Positions 50,524 through 61,100 of a DNA stretch of 64,000 bases are shown here, piece by piece. Below the pieces are notes generated by a model. The model was not told the DNA's origin and made no database searches. It worked only from the letters and a program-made list of their open reading frames with translations. Position 1 is the stretch's first letter, and each line of letters starts with the position of its first letter. Origin of the DNA: Ulvibacterium sp965228935 (GTDB taxonomy: Bacteria; Bacteroidota; Bacteroidia; Flavobacteriales; Flavobacteriaceae). A program made the position numbers and the translations under genes. The DNA lies in contig NZ_OZ245846.1 of the NCBI RefSeq assembly GCF_965228935.1, forward strand, positions 3,100,001-3,164,000, read 5' to 3'.

Positions 50524-50754
50524 CTATGTTCTTGTTTCCACTTTTTTTAGCCATAGTTCCGCCTCCTCATATTTGCCGTCCATAATCAGGGCCTTGATAT
50601 ATTTTTGATGGTAATCCGAAGAGGTTTCCTCGGCATCAATGAACCGTTGAAAGTACTCTATGGCCTTTTTATAATCCCTTGTAAGCAAAAAGGAGACCGC
50701 TAATTGACGGTGCACATATTTTACCGAGTCTTCATACCTCATAATTGAACTCAT
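50524..50754 (-). CDS. Small TPR-like protein
   Basis: A 76-residue helical protein. VHRQLAVSFLLTRDYKKAIEYFQRFI followed by EETSSDYHQKYIKALIMDGKYEEAELWLKKVE shows two TPR-like helix pairs (A-x-x-x-x-x-x-Y-x-x-A-I-x-Y-F pattern). Such small TPR proteins often accompany PorP/SprF genes, whose larger relatives also carry TPRs. It probably mediates a protein contact. Confidence 0.55.
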   Translation of the reverse strand: MSSIMRYEDSVKYVHRQLAVSFLLTRDYKKAIEYFQRFIDAEETSSDYHQKYIKALIMDGKYEEAELWLKKVETRT

Positions 50755-50885
50755 TGTCCTTTATTTCATTGAAACCGTAGAAGTCAACAAATGCGAATGG
50801 CACATATTTTTTAGAATAGAATGAACTTTTGACATAGCCGGTTTTATTTTTTCCATATAAATGGATAATGAATAGGTATTTTTTC

Positions 50886-51791
50886 CTAAAAGTATCGAGG
50901 AGATTTTATACCTCCTTTTTTTCTGAAAAAGGGCTCATAAATCAATAGTATTTCATGAGTGCCTGAGCTAGAAACCCTAAATTCACTGGTCGGGAGATCA
51001 TAAGCGTATCCTATCCTGATTTCCTTGGTAACCTGATAATCTATAATGGCCCCAAAATTGTTCGCAAAATTGTAGCGGTAGGTCGCTCCCAACCACAACT
51101 TATCATAGAGCAAAAAATTAGCGGAAACATCATAGGTTGCTGGTGCGCCGTCCGTGAATTTTGTGATTATAGAGGGTTTAAATTTTAAGTCCCTGGACAA
51201 ATCAAATACCACACCGCCAATGGCATAATAACTATTTCGTTCCAAAGCCATAAATTCTCCACTATTGAGATCTGTATTGAGAATTCTCGGCGAGGAGACC
51301 CCCAAAAACCAACGTTGTGAACTAACATATAGCCCGGCCCCGAAATTTGGGGACCATACGGTACCATTGTCCGTGAAAAAATTATCATTTGGATCAGGGT
51401 TCTCAAGGGAATAACTTGTAAGACCGGCCTTAAGACCAAACGACATTTTTACCTCGTCATTCAGAGGTACGGAATATGAAAAATCCCCATAAATGTAATT
51501 GGTACTCTCAAACCCCAGCTTATCGCTCATATAGGACAGTCCAATACCTACACGCGTAAATTGTATAGGCGTATGTACCGTTACCGTATTTGTCCTTGGA
51601 TTTCCTTCCAAGCCGGACCACTGGTTCCTATGGAGAACAGTTCCATTTAAAACACCCCTGCTACCGGCATATGCCGGATTTATGGAAACCGTATTGTACA
51701 GATACTGGGTAAATTGGGGCAATTGTTGGGAACTTAGGATTGCGCCATATAATACGGTAATCAGGATAAGATATTTCCTTTGTTTCTTCAT
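50886..51791 (-). CDS. PorP/SprF-family outer-membrane protein of the type IX secretion system
   Basis: A 301-residue beta-barrel-type protein with a signal peptide, followed by the family's opening LPQFTQYLYNTVSINPAYAGSRG. Later segments (FTRVGIGLSYMSDKLGFEST, FSYSVPLNDEVKMSFGLKAG, LSRDLKFKPSIITKF, IRIGYAYDLPTSEFRV and the closing THEILLIYEPFF) are typical of PorP/SprF. Members help deliver or anchor a specific neighbouring T9SS substrate at the cell surface, as SprF does for SprB. Here the neighbour is the 1335-residue T9SS type B protein directly upstream on the same strand. Confidence 0.93.
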   Translation of the reverse strand: MKKQRKYLILITVLYGAILSSQQLPQFTQYLYNTVSINPAYAGSRGVLNGTVLHRNQWSGLEGNPRTNTVTVHTPIQFTRVGIGLSYMSDKLGFESTNYIYGDFSYSVPLNDEVKMSFGLKAGLTSYSLENPDPNDNFFTDNGTVWSPNFGAGLYVSSQRWFLGVSSPRILNTDLNSGEFMALERNSYYAIGGVVFDLSRDLKFKPSIITKFTDGAPATYDVSANFLLYDKLWLGATYRYNFANNFGAIIDYQVTKEIRIGYAYDLPTSEFRVSSSGTHEILLIYEPFFRKKGGIKSPRYF

Positions 51792-51955
51792 GTCTTTGTC
51801 GGGTTAAGTAGGGGTCTTTCGGTAGCCGATATCTATGTCATGGAACTACAATTTGGTTTTCGTTTTACTAATCGTTTTATATTATAATTTTTGTCATTTG
51901 ATGTTGTACCATTGCTTTACCTCCTAATTTGAAAAAATCATAGTATCAAATTCTT

Positions 51956-54900
51956 CTAGTTGGAGCCGAGATAAATGTATCCGTCAATAGGTTTTAATTC
52001 TTCGTTCTGTACCGTAATGATATAATAATAGGTTCCCGAAGGCAGTTTATCCGAATTTCCGAATGAATTGCTGGGAGCGGATCCACCCCAATCGTTGCGA
52101 TAGTCATTTGATTGGTAAACGAGGTTTCCCCACCTATTGAAAAAGCGTAGCCTAAAAATGTAATTGCAGTTTTCGACCCCTTTAATTTCGAACATATCGT
52201 TAACGCCATCGCCATTGGCGGTGACCGTATCCGAGGCGGTAATCTTATCCAATCCGCATACCACACAATCTTCATTTACCAAAATGGTAAAATCCACATA
52301 GTATCCACAGTTTCCGGTATCGGAACTATAGGATATTTGATGCTCACCCGTTCCAAAATTAATTGGGTCAAAAGAATTTCCATCCAGGGAACCATTTCCC
52401 GTGAGTACTTCGAAAATCCCGGTAGTATCAAAATCTAAGGGTAACAGGGTCGTCAAATCCAAGGCATCGTCCTCCAGACAGATTTCTTGGGTTAAGCGCT
52501 CCATAAGTGGCAATACCGAGATAATCTGTGTATGGGTGGTTTCATTGTCATTACAGTCCGTCACAGTCCAAGTCCTATGGATCTCATAGCCGCCAATGGA
52601 ACTTTCATTGGCAATGGTTTCCATAAATACTACCTCCACGGAGGTATCACAATTATCCACTGCCGTCAATACCGTGCTATTGGGTATGGCATCGCAGGTG
52701 GTTTCCATATCTATGGGCAGTAACTCCTGGAATGTTGGAGCCTCATTGTCCTCTACCATAACAATCTGGGTATGGGAGGTAACATTTCCGGTGCAGTCCG
52801 TTGCGGTCCAGTTTCTGGTAATCTCATAGGACGTTCCACATGAATTCGTTGTGCCAATTACTTCATTGAACATTACGGTTACATTGGAATCACAATTGTC
52901 TATAGCGGTAAGTACTACGGGTTGGGGCACATTTTCGCAGGATGCTGTTATTGAAGTAGGCAATGGCTCAACAAATGCAGGAGCTGTACTGTCCTGGACC
53001 AAGATGACCTGGGAACAATCAGCGGTGTTCAATACGGTATTCTCCCCAGGATTTCTGATACCATCGCCATTCGGATCGTCATATTCCGTAACCGTATAGG
53101 TACGGGTTATAGTAGCGTTGCAGTCGGTCGGGTCCGGGTCGTTGGTTGCTGAAATCTCGATAACACCGCAGTACGAAGATCCTAGGCTACCGTCGCCGTT
53201 GCCCAAAGCTTCAAATTCTAAAGGGGTCAGGCTAGTCGCTATGGGCACGTCTTGGTGACATTCCACGGTGGTTGTCGGAAATGTGGGGCAAACCACATCA
53301 AAATCACAACAAATCGGGGATACGTCTGCTAGAATAATGTCACAGGCATTAACATCCTCAAACCTCACATTGTAATCGGTACCGGCCGGAATGGGATCGG
53401 AGATCCATATATTTCCATTGAACGTCCCAGGAGCACCTGTTCCCGTTACATCGTACGGGGCGGTTCCATCTATTTCGGCGATCAGGGTGTAAAAATCACC
53501 TTGCACATTACAATTCGTAATCTCGGGCCCTATAAGGGAAAGACCGGGTTGCAAAGGAATGGTAATGGAAAGGGTTTCTACCTGTGTTCCAGCGCAGAAA
53601 AGCGGCTTTAACGAATACGTTGCGGTGTATGTTGATGTGGTATTTACATTCACCGTTATGGAAGCTCCTGTACCCAGAGGATTTCCGAGGCTATCGGCCC
53701 AAGCAATATCATATAAGCTTTGCGGTAGATTTATGGATAAATCCACAGCAGTTCCCGGGGAACAAACAAAAGCATTATCTGTGGTTGCACGGACCTGTAA
53801 GGCTGCGGACATTAAGTTTAAATTAAGATCCAAGGCATCGCAAGGGGTGGTTACTCGTATTACGTAGTCACCTTCGGGAACATTCTGAAAAAGATGGCTG
53901 GTGACGGATGGGTCAGTTTCTGTAAATGTTTGTACTACCGTACTTAGATCGGTGGATTCAAATAGTTCATAAACCATGGGATAAGTAGGAGTGCCACTTG
54001 TTACTTCGGTCAGGATTATTCCTGATGTAGTATCGGAAAAATCACAAAACGTGCCCGATGTTGCAGCAGTTATATTTTCAAACGGGGCAATACTGACCGG
54101 AGCCGTGTATTCCCTTTCCTCGTTACTAAGTGTAACGGCTGAAAAAATTTCGTTGTCGTTTCCTGATTGAAGACGAATACCGGCAAAGCGTAGGACATAA
54201 TTTCCGGGAGCCAGATTATCAAAAGAACCGGAATGACCATCCGGAGGAATATCGGCGGATACCAATACACCCAATCCGTCACTGCCATCGTTGGTCCAGA
54301 GTTCTACATCTACACGGTCGTTGGTACTATTGGCGACATTCATTGCTCCCATATCGTAGACAACACGTCCAGAATTGGAGCATCCGCTAACAGTCTGTAT
54401 CGTAGGATTATATTGCGCCGGGACGCTGACTTCAAAAGGAATCACCCTTTCAGAACCACAGGAAATGACCCTTAGTTCGTAATTACCCAGGGGCAGATCT
54501 CCTATTATGGAGCGATTTATCGTTGTAGTATAGGTTATGGGAAAGTTTAAGGTATACGATCCTCCCAATGTATATGGATGTACCGGATTTATAGTTATAT
54601 TAGGTACAAAAGGTATAGGACTTATTTCATAAGTTGTACTTGGAACGGTAGTATTGCTACCGGGTAGTAATGTCCTATCGATTACCACCGCACCTGTTCC
54701 TTCCAAAATAGAAGTAGAATTTCGTATGTTTACCTCATCCAGGGAATCCGTTTCGGGGAGGGTATCAAATTCCCCCTCTACCGTATGGCAATCGTCTGAT
54801 GCTATGACCCTATAATGACCGGGGCCCGGTAATGTGTAGGAAAAATTATTTGCGTCCAAGGAACTGGTAGCTATAACGTTAACCCATACACCGGACGTAA

Positions 54901-55963
54901 CCTCCTGGTCTATGGTAACGGAATTTGTATGGCAAAACGTGCCACGGCCGCTTATCTGATGAATGGAAGTACAAGTAGCTGTATCAAGGCCCAGAGTAGG
55001 GACTAGGTCAAGACGGGTGTTATCTATCGGTGGTACCACATCACTTTGCCCAAACTGATAACACCCATCATTAAATGCCAAGGTATAGGTATCGTTTTCC
55101 GTTAATCCGGGAGGGTACATAAAGGTCATTGTAGGTCCGTTAACACTATAAAGTGTCAGATCTTGTGGTGCTCCCCCATTAACACTTATGGTAGCATTAC
55201 CCGGAAGTATCAAGGTATCTATACGATCTTGGGAATAGACACGTGCCCTAAATGTTGCATCGTACATGGTACAATTGGGGGCGCATCTTCTTCGAAACCC
55301 ACCACCTAATGATGCAGATGCCCTATCAAAATTATCCGCTATAATCGGAGTTTGTGTTTGGGATACCCCGCAACCCATATCGGTAACGGTAAGGGAAACC
55401 GATTCGCCACCGACCATATTACCAAAAGTATGGGATCGGTCCGCAGTAGGGCCAAACCTTTGTACCCCAAATTGGGATGTTGCCTCATAGCGAAAAGGCC
55501 CGTTGCCCCCGCTGTTGATTTGGATATCCAAAGTTCCATCCGGACTATGGAAATTAGCATCTATTGGGCATGAAGGTGCAGTATTGCTACTGGTGATATC
55601 CATAGCTTGATAGGTAGTGGTCAAGGCTATGGGGTTGTTCGCATAGGAAATTTCGGTAGGTCCATTGACAAAACGAAGGGAATAATCACCTGCAAAAAGC
55701 GACATAAAGGCAATAGGACCACCTGTATCGGGAATATTTCGCACGGACTCCAAACCGCTGGGATAGGTAAGTATGGCTTGCCATCCCACACAGGGAGGTC
55801 CTCCGGGAAACTCAATGGCAATGGAGCCATTGTTAGGGCAAGTTTCTGGGGTAACCGTAACCTGGGGATTGTTGGGATTACATTGTGCTTTAACCAGTTG
55901 ACCGGTAAAAACCAATAAGAACAACAGCATAGGGATGCCTATTGAATGTGGTTTTTTCTTCAT
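51956..55963 (-). CDS. Giant T9SS type B exported protein with HYR-like repeats
   Basis: A 1335-residue exported protein with signal peptide (GIPMLLFLLVFTGQLVKAQ region). The long middle is made of beta-sandwich repeats; at about 920-1180 there are HYR-like units with APAFVEPLPTSITASCENVP, TAIDNCDSNVTVMFNEV and TATDCTGNVTSHTQIVMVED. It ends with a T9SS type B sorting domain (about residues 1250-1335: VTANGDGVNDMFEIKGVENC, RLRFFNRWGNLVYQSN, GTYYYIITV). The protein would reach the outer surface through T9SS, with the PorP/SprF protein 160 bases downstream as a dedicated partner. Its start lies downstream of a degenerate paralogue that still has a LytTR-like promoter, so it may be transcribed from there. 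Confidence 0.9.
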   Translation of the reverse strand: MKKKPHSIGIPMLLFLLVFTGQLVKAQCNPNNPQVTVTPETCPNNGSIAIEFPGGPPCVGWQAILTYPSGLESVRNIPDTGGPIAFMSLFAGDYSLRFVNGPTEISYANNPIALTTTYQAMDITSSNTAPSCPIDANFHSPDGTLDIQINSGGNGPFRYEATSQFGVQRFGPTADRSHTFGNMVGGESVSLTVTDMGCGVSQTQTPIIADNFDRASASLGGGFRRRCAPNCTMYDATFRARVYSQDRIDTLILPGNATISVNGGAPQDLTLYSVNGPTMTFMYPPGLTENDTYTLAFNDGCYQFGQSDVVPPIDNTRLDLVPTLGLDTATCTSIHQISGRGTFCHTNSVTIDQEVTSGVWVNVIATSSLDANNFSYTLPGPGHYRVIASDDCHTVEGEFDTLPETDSLDEVNIRNSTSILEGTGAVVIDRTLLPGSNTTVPSTTYEISPIPFVPNITINPVHPYTLGGSYTLNFPITYTTTINRSIIGDLPLGNYELRVISCGSERVIPFEVSVPAQYNPTIQTVSGCSNSGRVVYDMGAMNVANSTNDRVDVELWTNDGSDGLGVLVSADIPPDGHSGSFDNLAPGNYVLRFAGIRLQSGNDNEIFSAVTLSNEEREYTAPVSIAPFENITAATSGTFCDFSDTTSGIILTEVTSGTPTYPMVYELFESTDLSTVVQTFTETDPSVTSHLFQNVPEGDYVIRVTTPCDALDLNLNLMSAALQVRATTDNAFVCSPGTAVDLSINLPQSLYDIAWADSLGNPLGTGASITVNVNTTSTYTATYSLKPLFCAGTQVETLSITIPLQPGLSLIGPEITNCNVQGDFYTLIAEIDGTAPYDVTGTGAPGTFNGNIWISDPIPAGTDYNVRFEDVNACDIILADVSPICCDFDVVCPTFPTTTVECHQDVPIATSLTPLEFEALGNGDGSLGSSYCGVIEISATNDPDPTDCNATITRTYTVTEYDDPNGDGIRNPGENTVLNTADCSQVILVQDSTAPAFVEPLPTSITASCENVPQPVVLTAIDNCDSNVTVMFNEVIGTTNSCGTSYEITRNWTATDCTGNVTSHTQIVMVEDNEAPTFQELLPIDMETTCDAIPNSTVLTAVDNCDTSVEVVFMETIANESSIGGYEIHRTWTVTDCNDNETTHTQIISVLPLMERLTQEICLEDDALDLTTLLPLDFDTTGIFEVLTGNGSLDGNSFDPINFGTGEHQISYSSDTGNCGYYVDFTILVNEDCVVCGLDKITASDTVTANGDGVNDMFEIKGVENCNYIFRLRFFNRWGNLVYQSNDYRNDWGGSAPSNSFGNSDKLPSGTYYYIITVQNEELKPIDGYIYLGSN

Positions 55964-56017
55964 GGTAGGTTAAGTTTGGATAACGGTTATGTAACAATTC
56001 CTTGGTGTTGTTTGGTT

Positions 56018-56476
56018 CTATGCGGTATAGTTTCTGCAGTTTTTTTGGGATACCCGCTCAAGGGCTTTGGATGTAACCGTTGAAGTATCCACAAACGAGT
56101 TTGTTCCCGGGCCCCGGACGACCCCACAAATCAAAAGGTCGTCCGCGATGGATGTCGCTAACGGGGCTGGAAACTCAACGGAAATGATATGAATGGCACT
56201 ATTGATCCGTATTTGGGTAACCTGTGGAGAAACAGCAAACAGTTTTCTGAATGCGGGCACCGGCCTTGGGGAAATGGCAACGGTTACATTTTTCAACTCC
56301 GTGACTGAGTCTCCAGGATTCCAGGTTACCGTTGAAATCTGGTTACGTACTGTCTGATTACGATAAATGGGGGAACCCAGATTTTGGGTCGTTGGTATTT
56401 TTGCAATAGAGGTATGTCCCATAGCCAAAAAGAACATGGGTATTAATAGTAGGTCAAGTTTTTTGAAAGGAAACAT
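56018..56476 (-). CDS. Truncated paralogue of the 58194 protein's N-terminal part
   Basis: A 152-codon frame. Start at 56476 is chosen because the predicted -7 element lies at 56556-56563, which would put the upstream ATG (56596) ahead of the transcript start. It has a signal-peptide-like start (MFPFKKLDLLLIPMFFLAMG), then IPTTQNLGSPIYRN, similar to the start of the 1367-residue protein (MFPKKLNLLLMSLFLSVLG, TLTHNVGEIVP). It has no repeats or sorting domain. Part of it (about 56098-56196) is repeated at 56891-56989. Probably a decaying copy; it may still give an exported peptide. Confidence 0.5.
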   Translation of the reverse strand: MFPFKKLDLLLIPMFFLAMGHTSIAKIPTTQNLGSPIYRNQTVRNQISTVTWNPGDSVTELKNVTVAISPRPVPAFRKLFAVSPQVTQIRINSAIHIISVEFPAPLATSIADDLLICGVVRGPGTNSFVDTSTVTSKALERVSQKNCRNYTA

Positions 56477-56555
56477 GATCAACGTTTTGCCGGCTTTTAT
56501 ATTTAGGTCATCCTTGGGGAGGAACTTCCAATGGGAAAGCCGATTTTTCAATACC

Positions 56556-56625
56556 AAAATTAAACAGGAAAGCAGGTGAATGTTGGCGAGATTCACTAAT
56601 CGGTAGGTTTAGTTTGCTTATCGGT
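56556..56625 (-). promoter_or_regulatory. LytTR-like site and -7 element, copy A
   Basis: On the minus strand: ACCGATAAG (56617-56625), 12 bases, ACCGATTAG (56596-56604), then 32 bases and TAATTTTG (56556-56563), a perfect TAnnTTTG. Two 9-base half-sites separated by 12 bases is the LytTR binding-site geometry; this copy has A in place of the usual fifth-position T in both halves. It drives the truncated paralogue and possibly the giant gene downstream. Confidence 0.65.
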
Positions 56626-56889
56626 AGTAAACGTTGGCAGATGGGAAGTAAGCTATTCCTTAAACTTTCATAGAACTGTTTTTTTAGAATAGAAAATTAA
56701 ATTGAGGTTTAAAAGGATAGACGAAATCGGGGATGCCTATAGCTTGTGACTTTTCATGTATTTTGGTCTGTGATTGGAGAAAGGCACATTACAAGTACTG
56801 GGTAAGGATTTTTATGCTATGGGCTACGCTTTCCGCAGGAGCACCAATTGAACGATCATAGGTTCTATGGAAGGGCCATATGAAATAAT

Positions 56890-57259
56890 GAATTTGTTCC
56901 CGAGCCCCGGACGGCCCCACAAATCAAAAGGCCGTCCACGACGAGTGTCGCTAAAGGGGTGGGAAACTCAACGGAAATAATGAAAATGGATTGGTAATCT
57001 TAATTTAGGCAACCTGTAGAGAAACTGCAGACAGTTCGCCGGACGTAAACACCTGCCTTGGGGAGATAGCGGTGTTTATGTTTTTCGGCACTGTAGCAGA
57101 ATCTCCAAAATTCCAGGTCACTCGCGAAATCTGTTCGTTGGCTGTTTGGATAAAATAGATGGGGGAACCCAGATTTCGAACTGTTGGTATTTTTGCTATT
57201 ACCATCTTGCCCAATACCAGAAAGGTCAAGAGCATAAGTAGTAGGTCTAGATTTTTCAA
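56890..57259 (-). pseudogene. Second degenerate paralogue, frameshifted
   Basis: From 57259 the frame reads MKNLDLLLMLLTFLVLGKMV, IAKIPTVRNLGSPIY, NEQISRVTWNFGDSATVPKN, and stops at 57005. Beyond the stop, homology to the 56018 copy continues in another frame (IISVEFPTPLATLVVDGLLI) to about 56890. The 99-base segment at 56891-56989 matches 56098-56196 closely. So it is a broken duplicate with at least one stop and one frameshift. Confidence 0.7.
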
Positions 57260-57351
57260 AAAAGTTGTGGTCGTTGTGGTTTAATAGGTTCAAGATGTAC
57301 GATTTGGATTTGGGCTTTTTATAAATACAGTGGGAAACTGTTTATTTGAGA

Positions 57352-57422
57352 TAAAATTACGAAGGAAAGGGCTTGGGTGTTCGTGCAATTTCGTAAACGG
57401 TAGCTTCCTTCCATTTATAGGT
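57352..57422 (-). promoter_or_regulatory. LytTR-like site and -7 element, copy B
   Basis: Minus strand: ACCTATAAA (57414-57422), 12 bases, ACCGTTTAC (57393-57401), 33 bases, then TAATTTTA (57352-57359), one mismatch to TAnnTTTG. The proximal half-site keeps the CGTT core of the LytTR consensus. This copy precedes the frameshifted paralogue. Confidence 0.6.
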
Positions 57423-57489
57423 AATTGAAAACGTTGGATCGGTAACGCACGGTTTGTTGGTTTGCCAAATGGACATTCCCTTTCCAGTT

Positions 57490-58098
57490 CTATTCAATTT
57501 TTAATTTTAAAGACTCAAAAGAGTCTGTTTTAATTCCAATCAAGCCATACACGGTCTCACCTTTTTTGATCGTTGTTCCCTTGATATCATATGCCAACAT
57601 TTCGGTTTTAAACCTTTTATTGGCAGAACCGGCGGCTATCATATTTCCACCTGCCAAACCGGGTCCAAGAACAAGTCCAATAGGTGTTGAACTAGTTTGC
57701 TGACCGTCCGATCCCGTCGTATATAGATTAACCGGGGTTAAAAGCAAATACCATAGATAGGATGCGGGGCTTTGCTTCAATGTTTTAAAAACCTTGTCAT
57801 TGTCCAGAATAAATATTTCAGTTCCATCCGCATAGGTCAATTTGGCATCTCTTCCGAACATTAAATCGCTGTCGGAATTATTGGTTATTTTTAGGGCTAA
57901 AAGTTTTACTCCTTTTTTCAATTCTTTTTTGGAATATTTTTTATCCAATAGATCATATTTATATTCAAGTTTTACGTTGGCAGTTTCATAAGTTGAAATG
58001 TAATTAATGGATTTGGGTTCGATCATTTTGTAGCCGGAGGCACAATTTGTCAAGGTTAAGGTCGCTAAAAGTAAAAGGGGAATCTTAAAGGTTTTCAT
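57490..58098 (-). CDS. Lipoprotein of unknown function
   Basis: A 202-residue protein with a lipoprotein signal peptide (PLLLLATLTLTNC, cysteine at about 19). The soluble part is strand-rich (VKLEYKYDLLDKKYSKKELK, VKLLALKITNNSDSDLMFG, GTTIKKGETVYGLIGIK) with a central hydrophobic stretch YLWYLLLTPVNLY and a glycine-rich segment (IGLVLGPGLAGGNMIAAG) that could be a loop or a second membrane contact. The tail TIKKGETVYGLIGIKTDSFE resembles DUF4369-like or stress lipoproteins loosely, but no family was assigned. Confidence 0.6.
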   Translation of the reverse strand: MKTFKIPLLLLATLTLTNCASGYKMIEPKSINYISTYETANVKLEYKYDLLDKKYSKKELKKGVKLLALKITNNSDSDLMFGRDAKLTYADGTEIFILDNDKVFKTLKQSPASYLWYLLLTPVNLYTTGSDGQQTSSTPIGLVLGPGLAGGNMIAAGSANKRFKTEMLAYDIKGTTIKKGETVYGLIGIKTDSFESLKLKIE

Positions 58099-58193
58099 TT
58101 GTTTTTAGGTTTTATGGCAGCAGTCGGTCTATCCGAGGGAATTTTTTCCTGACCTGTTCTTGTTCGGTTCTTTTAAGAAAGTGGGCCTTACGG

Positions 58194-61100
58194 CTATCGC
58201 TTTAATGTAAAATGGTTTTTGTATTCCCTCCCGTCACCAAGATTCAGGGTGAACCAGTAGTCGGATGAAGGCAACGGGTTTCCCTTAAAGGTACCGTCCC
58301 AACCGATATCCTCCGGCCGGATTCGCCCTAAGAGCTTACCGTAACGATCGTGGATATGGATTACGGCATCGGGAAAATCCCTTAAGGCTTCAATTTGCCA
58401 ATAATCGTTTGCTCCGTCGTTGTTGGGACTGAAGAATCTGGGGTAGTTCAACAGGACCACTTCCCTGGAATCCTGTCCACAGCCATCACGGTCCCTGGCG
58501 TATACCGTATAGATTCCTCCCGGAAGTCCGTGGAATATGTTGTTATCCTGATACTGCTCCCCATCTATGGAATATTCCAGGTCACCGTCCCCGGAAGCAA
58601 GGATCATTATATGATTATCGTTGGAAAAGTCCTCCCCGGTGTCCACTTGCTGGATAATGGCCGGTGCGGTGCGGACCAGACGGAAAGAGACCGAGCTTTC
58701 ACAGTTGATTCCGTTTTGGACGCTGCCTATAAAAAGGGTATAGGCACCTTCTTTCGAAAGGTTTACCTCCGAAGAATTTGAGAGTAGGGTGCCGTCATCG
58801 GCGACCCATGTCCAGGAGTCCGCATCGGGGGCTGCGGTTAAGACCCTGGACGGTTCCAGGTCGCAGAGATAATAGGTTTCCTGAAGATCGATGATAGGCG
58901 GTTGGATTACGATAAGGTCAAAGGAAGTTTCCGAATAGCAGTCGGGATTGTTACCCTCGGCCACCCTAACCGTAACTGTTTGGGAATAAGGGTTCTGGTT
59001 CCTATAGGAGGTAGAAGGAAAATTGTGCAGCACCTGCCCGTCGGCATCTAGATAAGTGGTCTGCAATTCGTTGCGTTCCCCACGGATAAGGGTTTCTATG
59101 CCAGAGGTATCAAAGAGCGCATGGCCGTCTCCCTCATCACAGGCATATAAATTTGGAAGGGGTTGTACACTTGGGGCAACCAAGGCCAACAAGGTACATT
59201 GGGTTTCGGCGTAACAATGGGTACGTGGATCGGTGACCCGTATTGTGATTACCTCCCTGTACGGGGTGGAGTTTGTATACGGATTGGGAAGAGGATTGGG
59301 GAGCAATACTCCTTGGGCATTAAAATAAGAAACTTCCATTCCGGTCTGGTTGCCGACTACCGCGCCCTCGACCCCGGAGGTATCGAATTCTGCGATACCG
59401 TCATCGTCGCACACGATAAGATTTGGGAGGGCATGTACTACGGGTAAGGGACTTACGATAAGGTCGAAGGCGGTCTCGGCGTGAAATGTAGGGTTACTAT
59501 CGTCCGTCACCCTTGCGGTAACGGTCTGTGAATAAGGGATCTGGTTCCTGTAGGAGACAGAAGGAAAATCGTTCAGTTCCCTTCCATCCATATCCAGATA
59601 GGAAACGCTTAGTCCCGTCTGCGAACCGATTATTTGTGTTTCGATCGAGGAGATATCAAACCGGGCAAAGCCGTTTCCCTCGTCACAGGCATATTGGTCG
59701 GGCGGTCTCCCCACGGTAGGTGTGTTCAAGACCCGCAAGGTCAATGGGGTCTCTACATAGCAACCTGTAAGCGGGTCGGTGACCCGTACCGTAATCGTTT
59801 CCAGATGGGGGATTCTATTGGTATATGGATCCATCAGGGGATAAGGAAGAGGGGATCCTTGGTTATCAAAGTAGGAGACCTCCATTCCAGTCCGATTTCC
59901 GAGCACGGCACTTTCAACACCCGAAGTATCAAATTCGGCAAATCCATCGCCATTGTCATCCTGCACCGTCAAATCGTCCAAGAATTGGGCTCGGGGCAGA
60001 GGATTTACGATAAGGTCGAAGGAAGTTTCCAAGTAACAAATGGGATGGTTGCTATTCTCCACCCTAACGGTAACAGTCTGGGAATACGGATTTTGGTTTC
60101 TATAGGATGCAGAGGGAAAATCTTGCAGTACCTGCCCATTGGTATCCAAATAGAAAACGTTCAGTCCCGTTTGTGAACCGATTATTTGTGTCTCGATCGA
60201 GGAGACGTCAAAATGGGCAAAGCCGTTTCCTTCATCGCAGGCGTGCAAATCGGTCGGCCTTCCAATAGTAGGTATGTCGGACACCCTTAAAGTCAACTGG
60301 GTCTCGGCGTAACAATCACTAAGCGGATCGGTGACTCGTACCGTAATCGTTTCCAGATTTGGGATCGTATTGGTATATGGATTTGGAAGAGGATAGGGAA
60401 GCGGAGATCCTTGGGCATCAAAGTAGGAAACTTCCAATCCGGTCTGGTTGCCGACCACCGAACCTTCGACCCCGGAGGTATCGAATTCAGAAAACCCGTT
60501 ATTGTCGCACATGATAAGATCTGGGAGGGCATGTGCCACTGGCATGGGGTTTACAATAAGGTCGAAGGTGGTATCGGCGCGAAATGTAGCATCGTTCTCG
60601 TCGGTAACACTTGCGGTAACGGTCTGGGAATAGGGCTCTTGGTTCCTATAGGAAGTGGAAGGAAAATTGGGTAATACTTGTCCACTCGTGTCCAGATAGG
60701 ACACGTTCAATCCGGTTTGTCCACCGATTATTTGCCCTTCAATCGAAGAAACGTCAAAATGGGCAAAGCCGTTCCCTTCGTCACAGGCATAGATGTCGGA
60801 TGGTTTCATCACTATTGGGGTATTTGAGGCCCGCAAGGTCAAAAGGGTCTCAGCAAAACAACTGGTAATGGGGTCTGCTACCCGTACCGTAATCGTTTCC
60901 AGATTTGGGATTGTGTTGGTATATGGATTTGGAAGGGGATAGGGAAGCGGAGATCCCTGGGCATCAAAATAGGACACGTTCACTCCGGTCTGGCTGCCGA
61001 CCACGGTACTTTCTACACTAGAAGTATCGAATTCGGCAAATCCATCGCCATCGTCATCCTGAACCACCAAATCATTTAAGGGCTGAGCCTGTGGTCGAGG

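Noticed and set aside
55963..55992. LytTR-like repeat overlapping the 55963 start codon
   Set aside because: ACCGTTATC and an ACC at the ATG are 21 bases apart, but the second half lies over the start codon, which is not a workable activator position.
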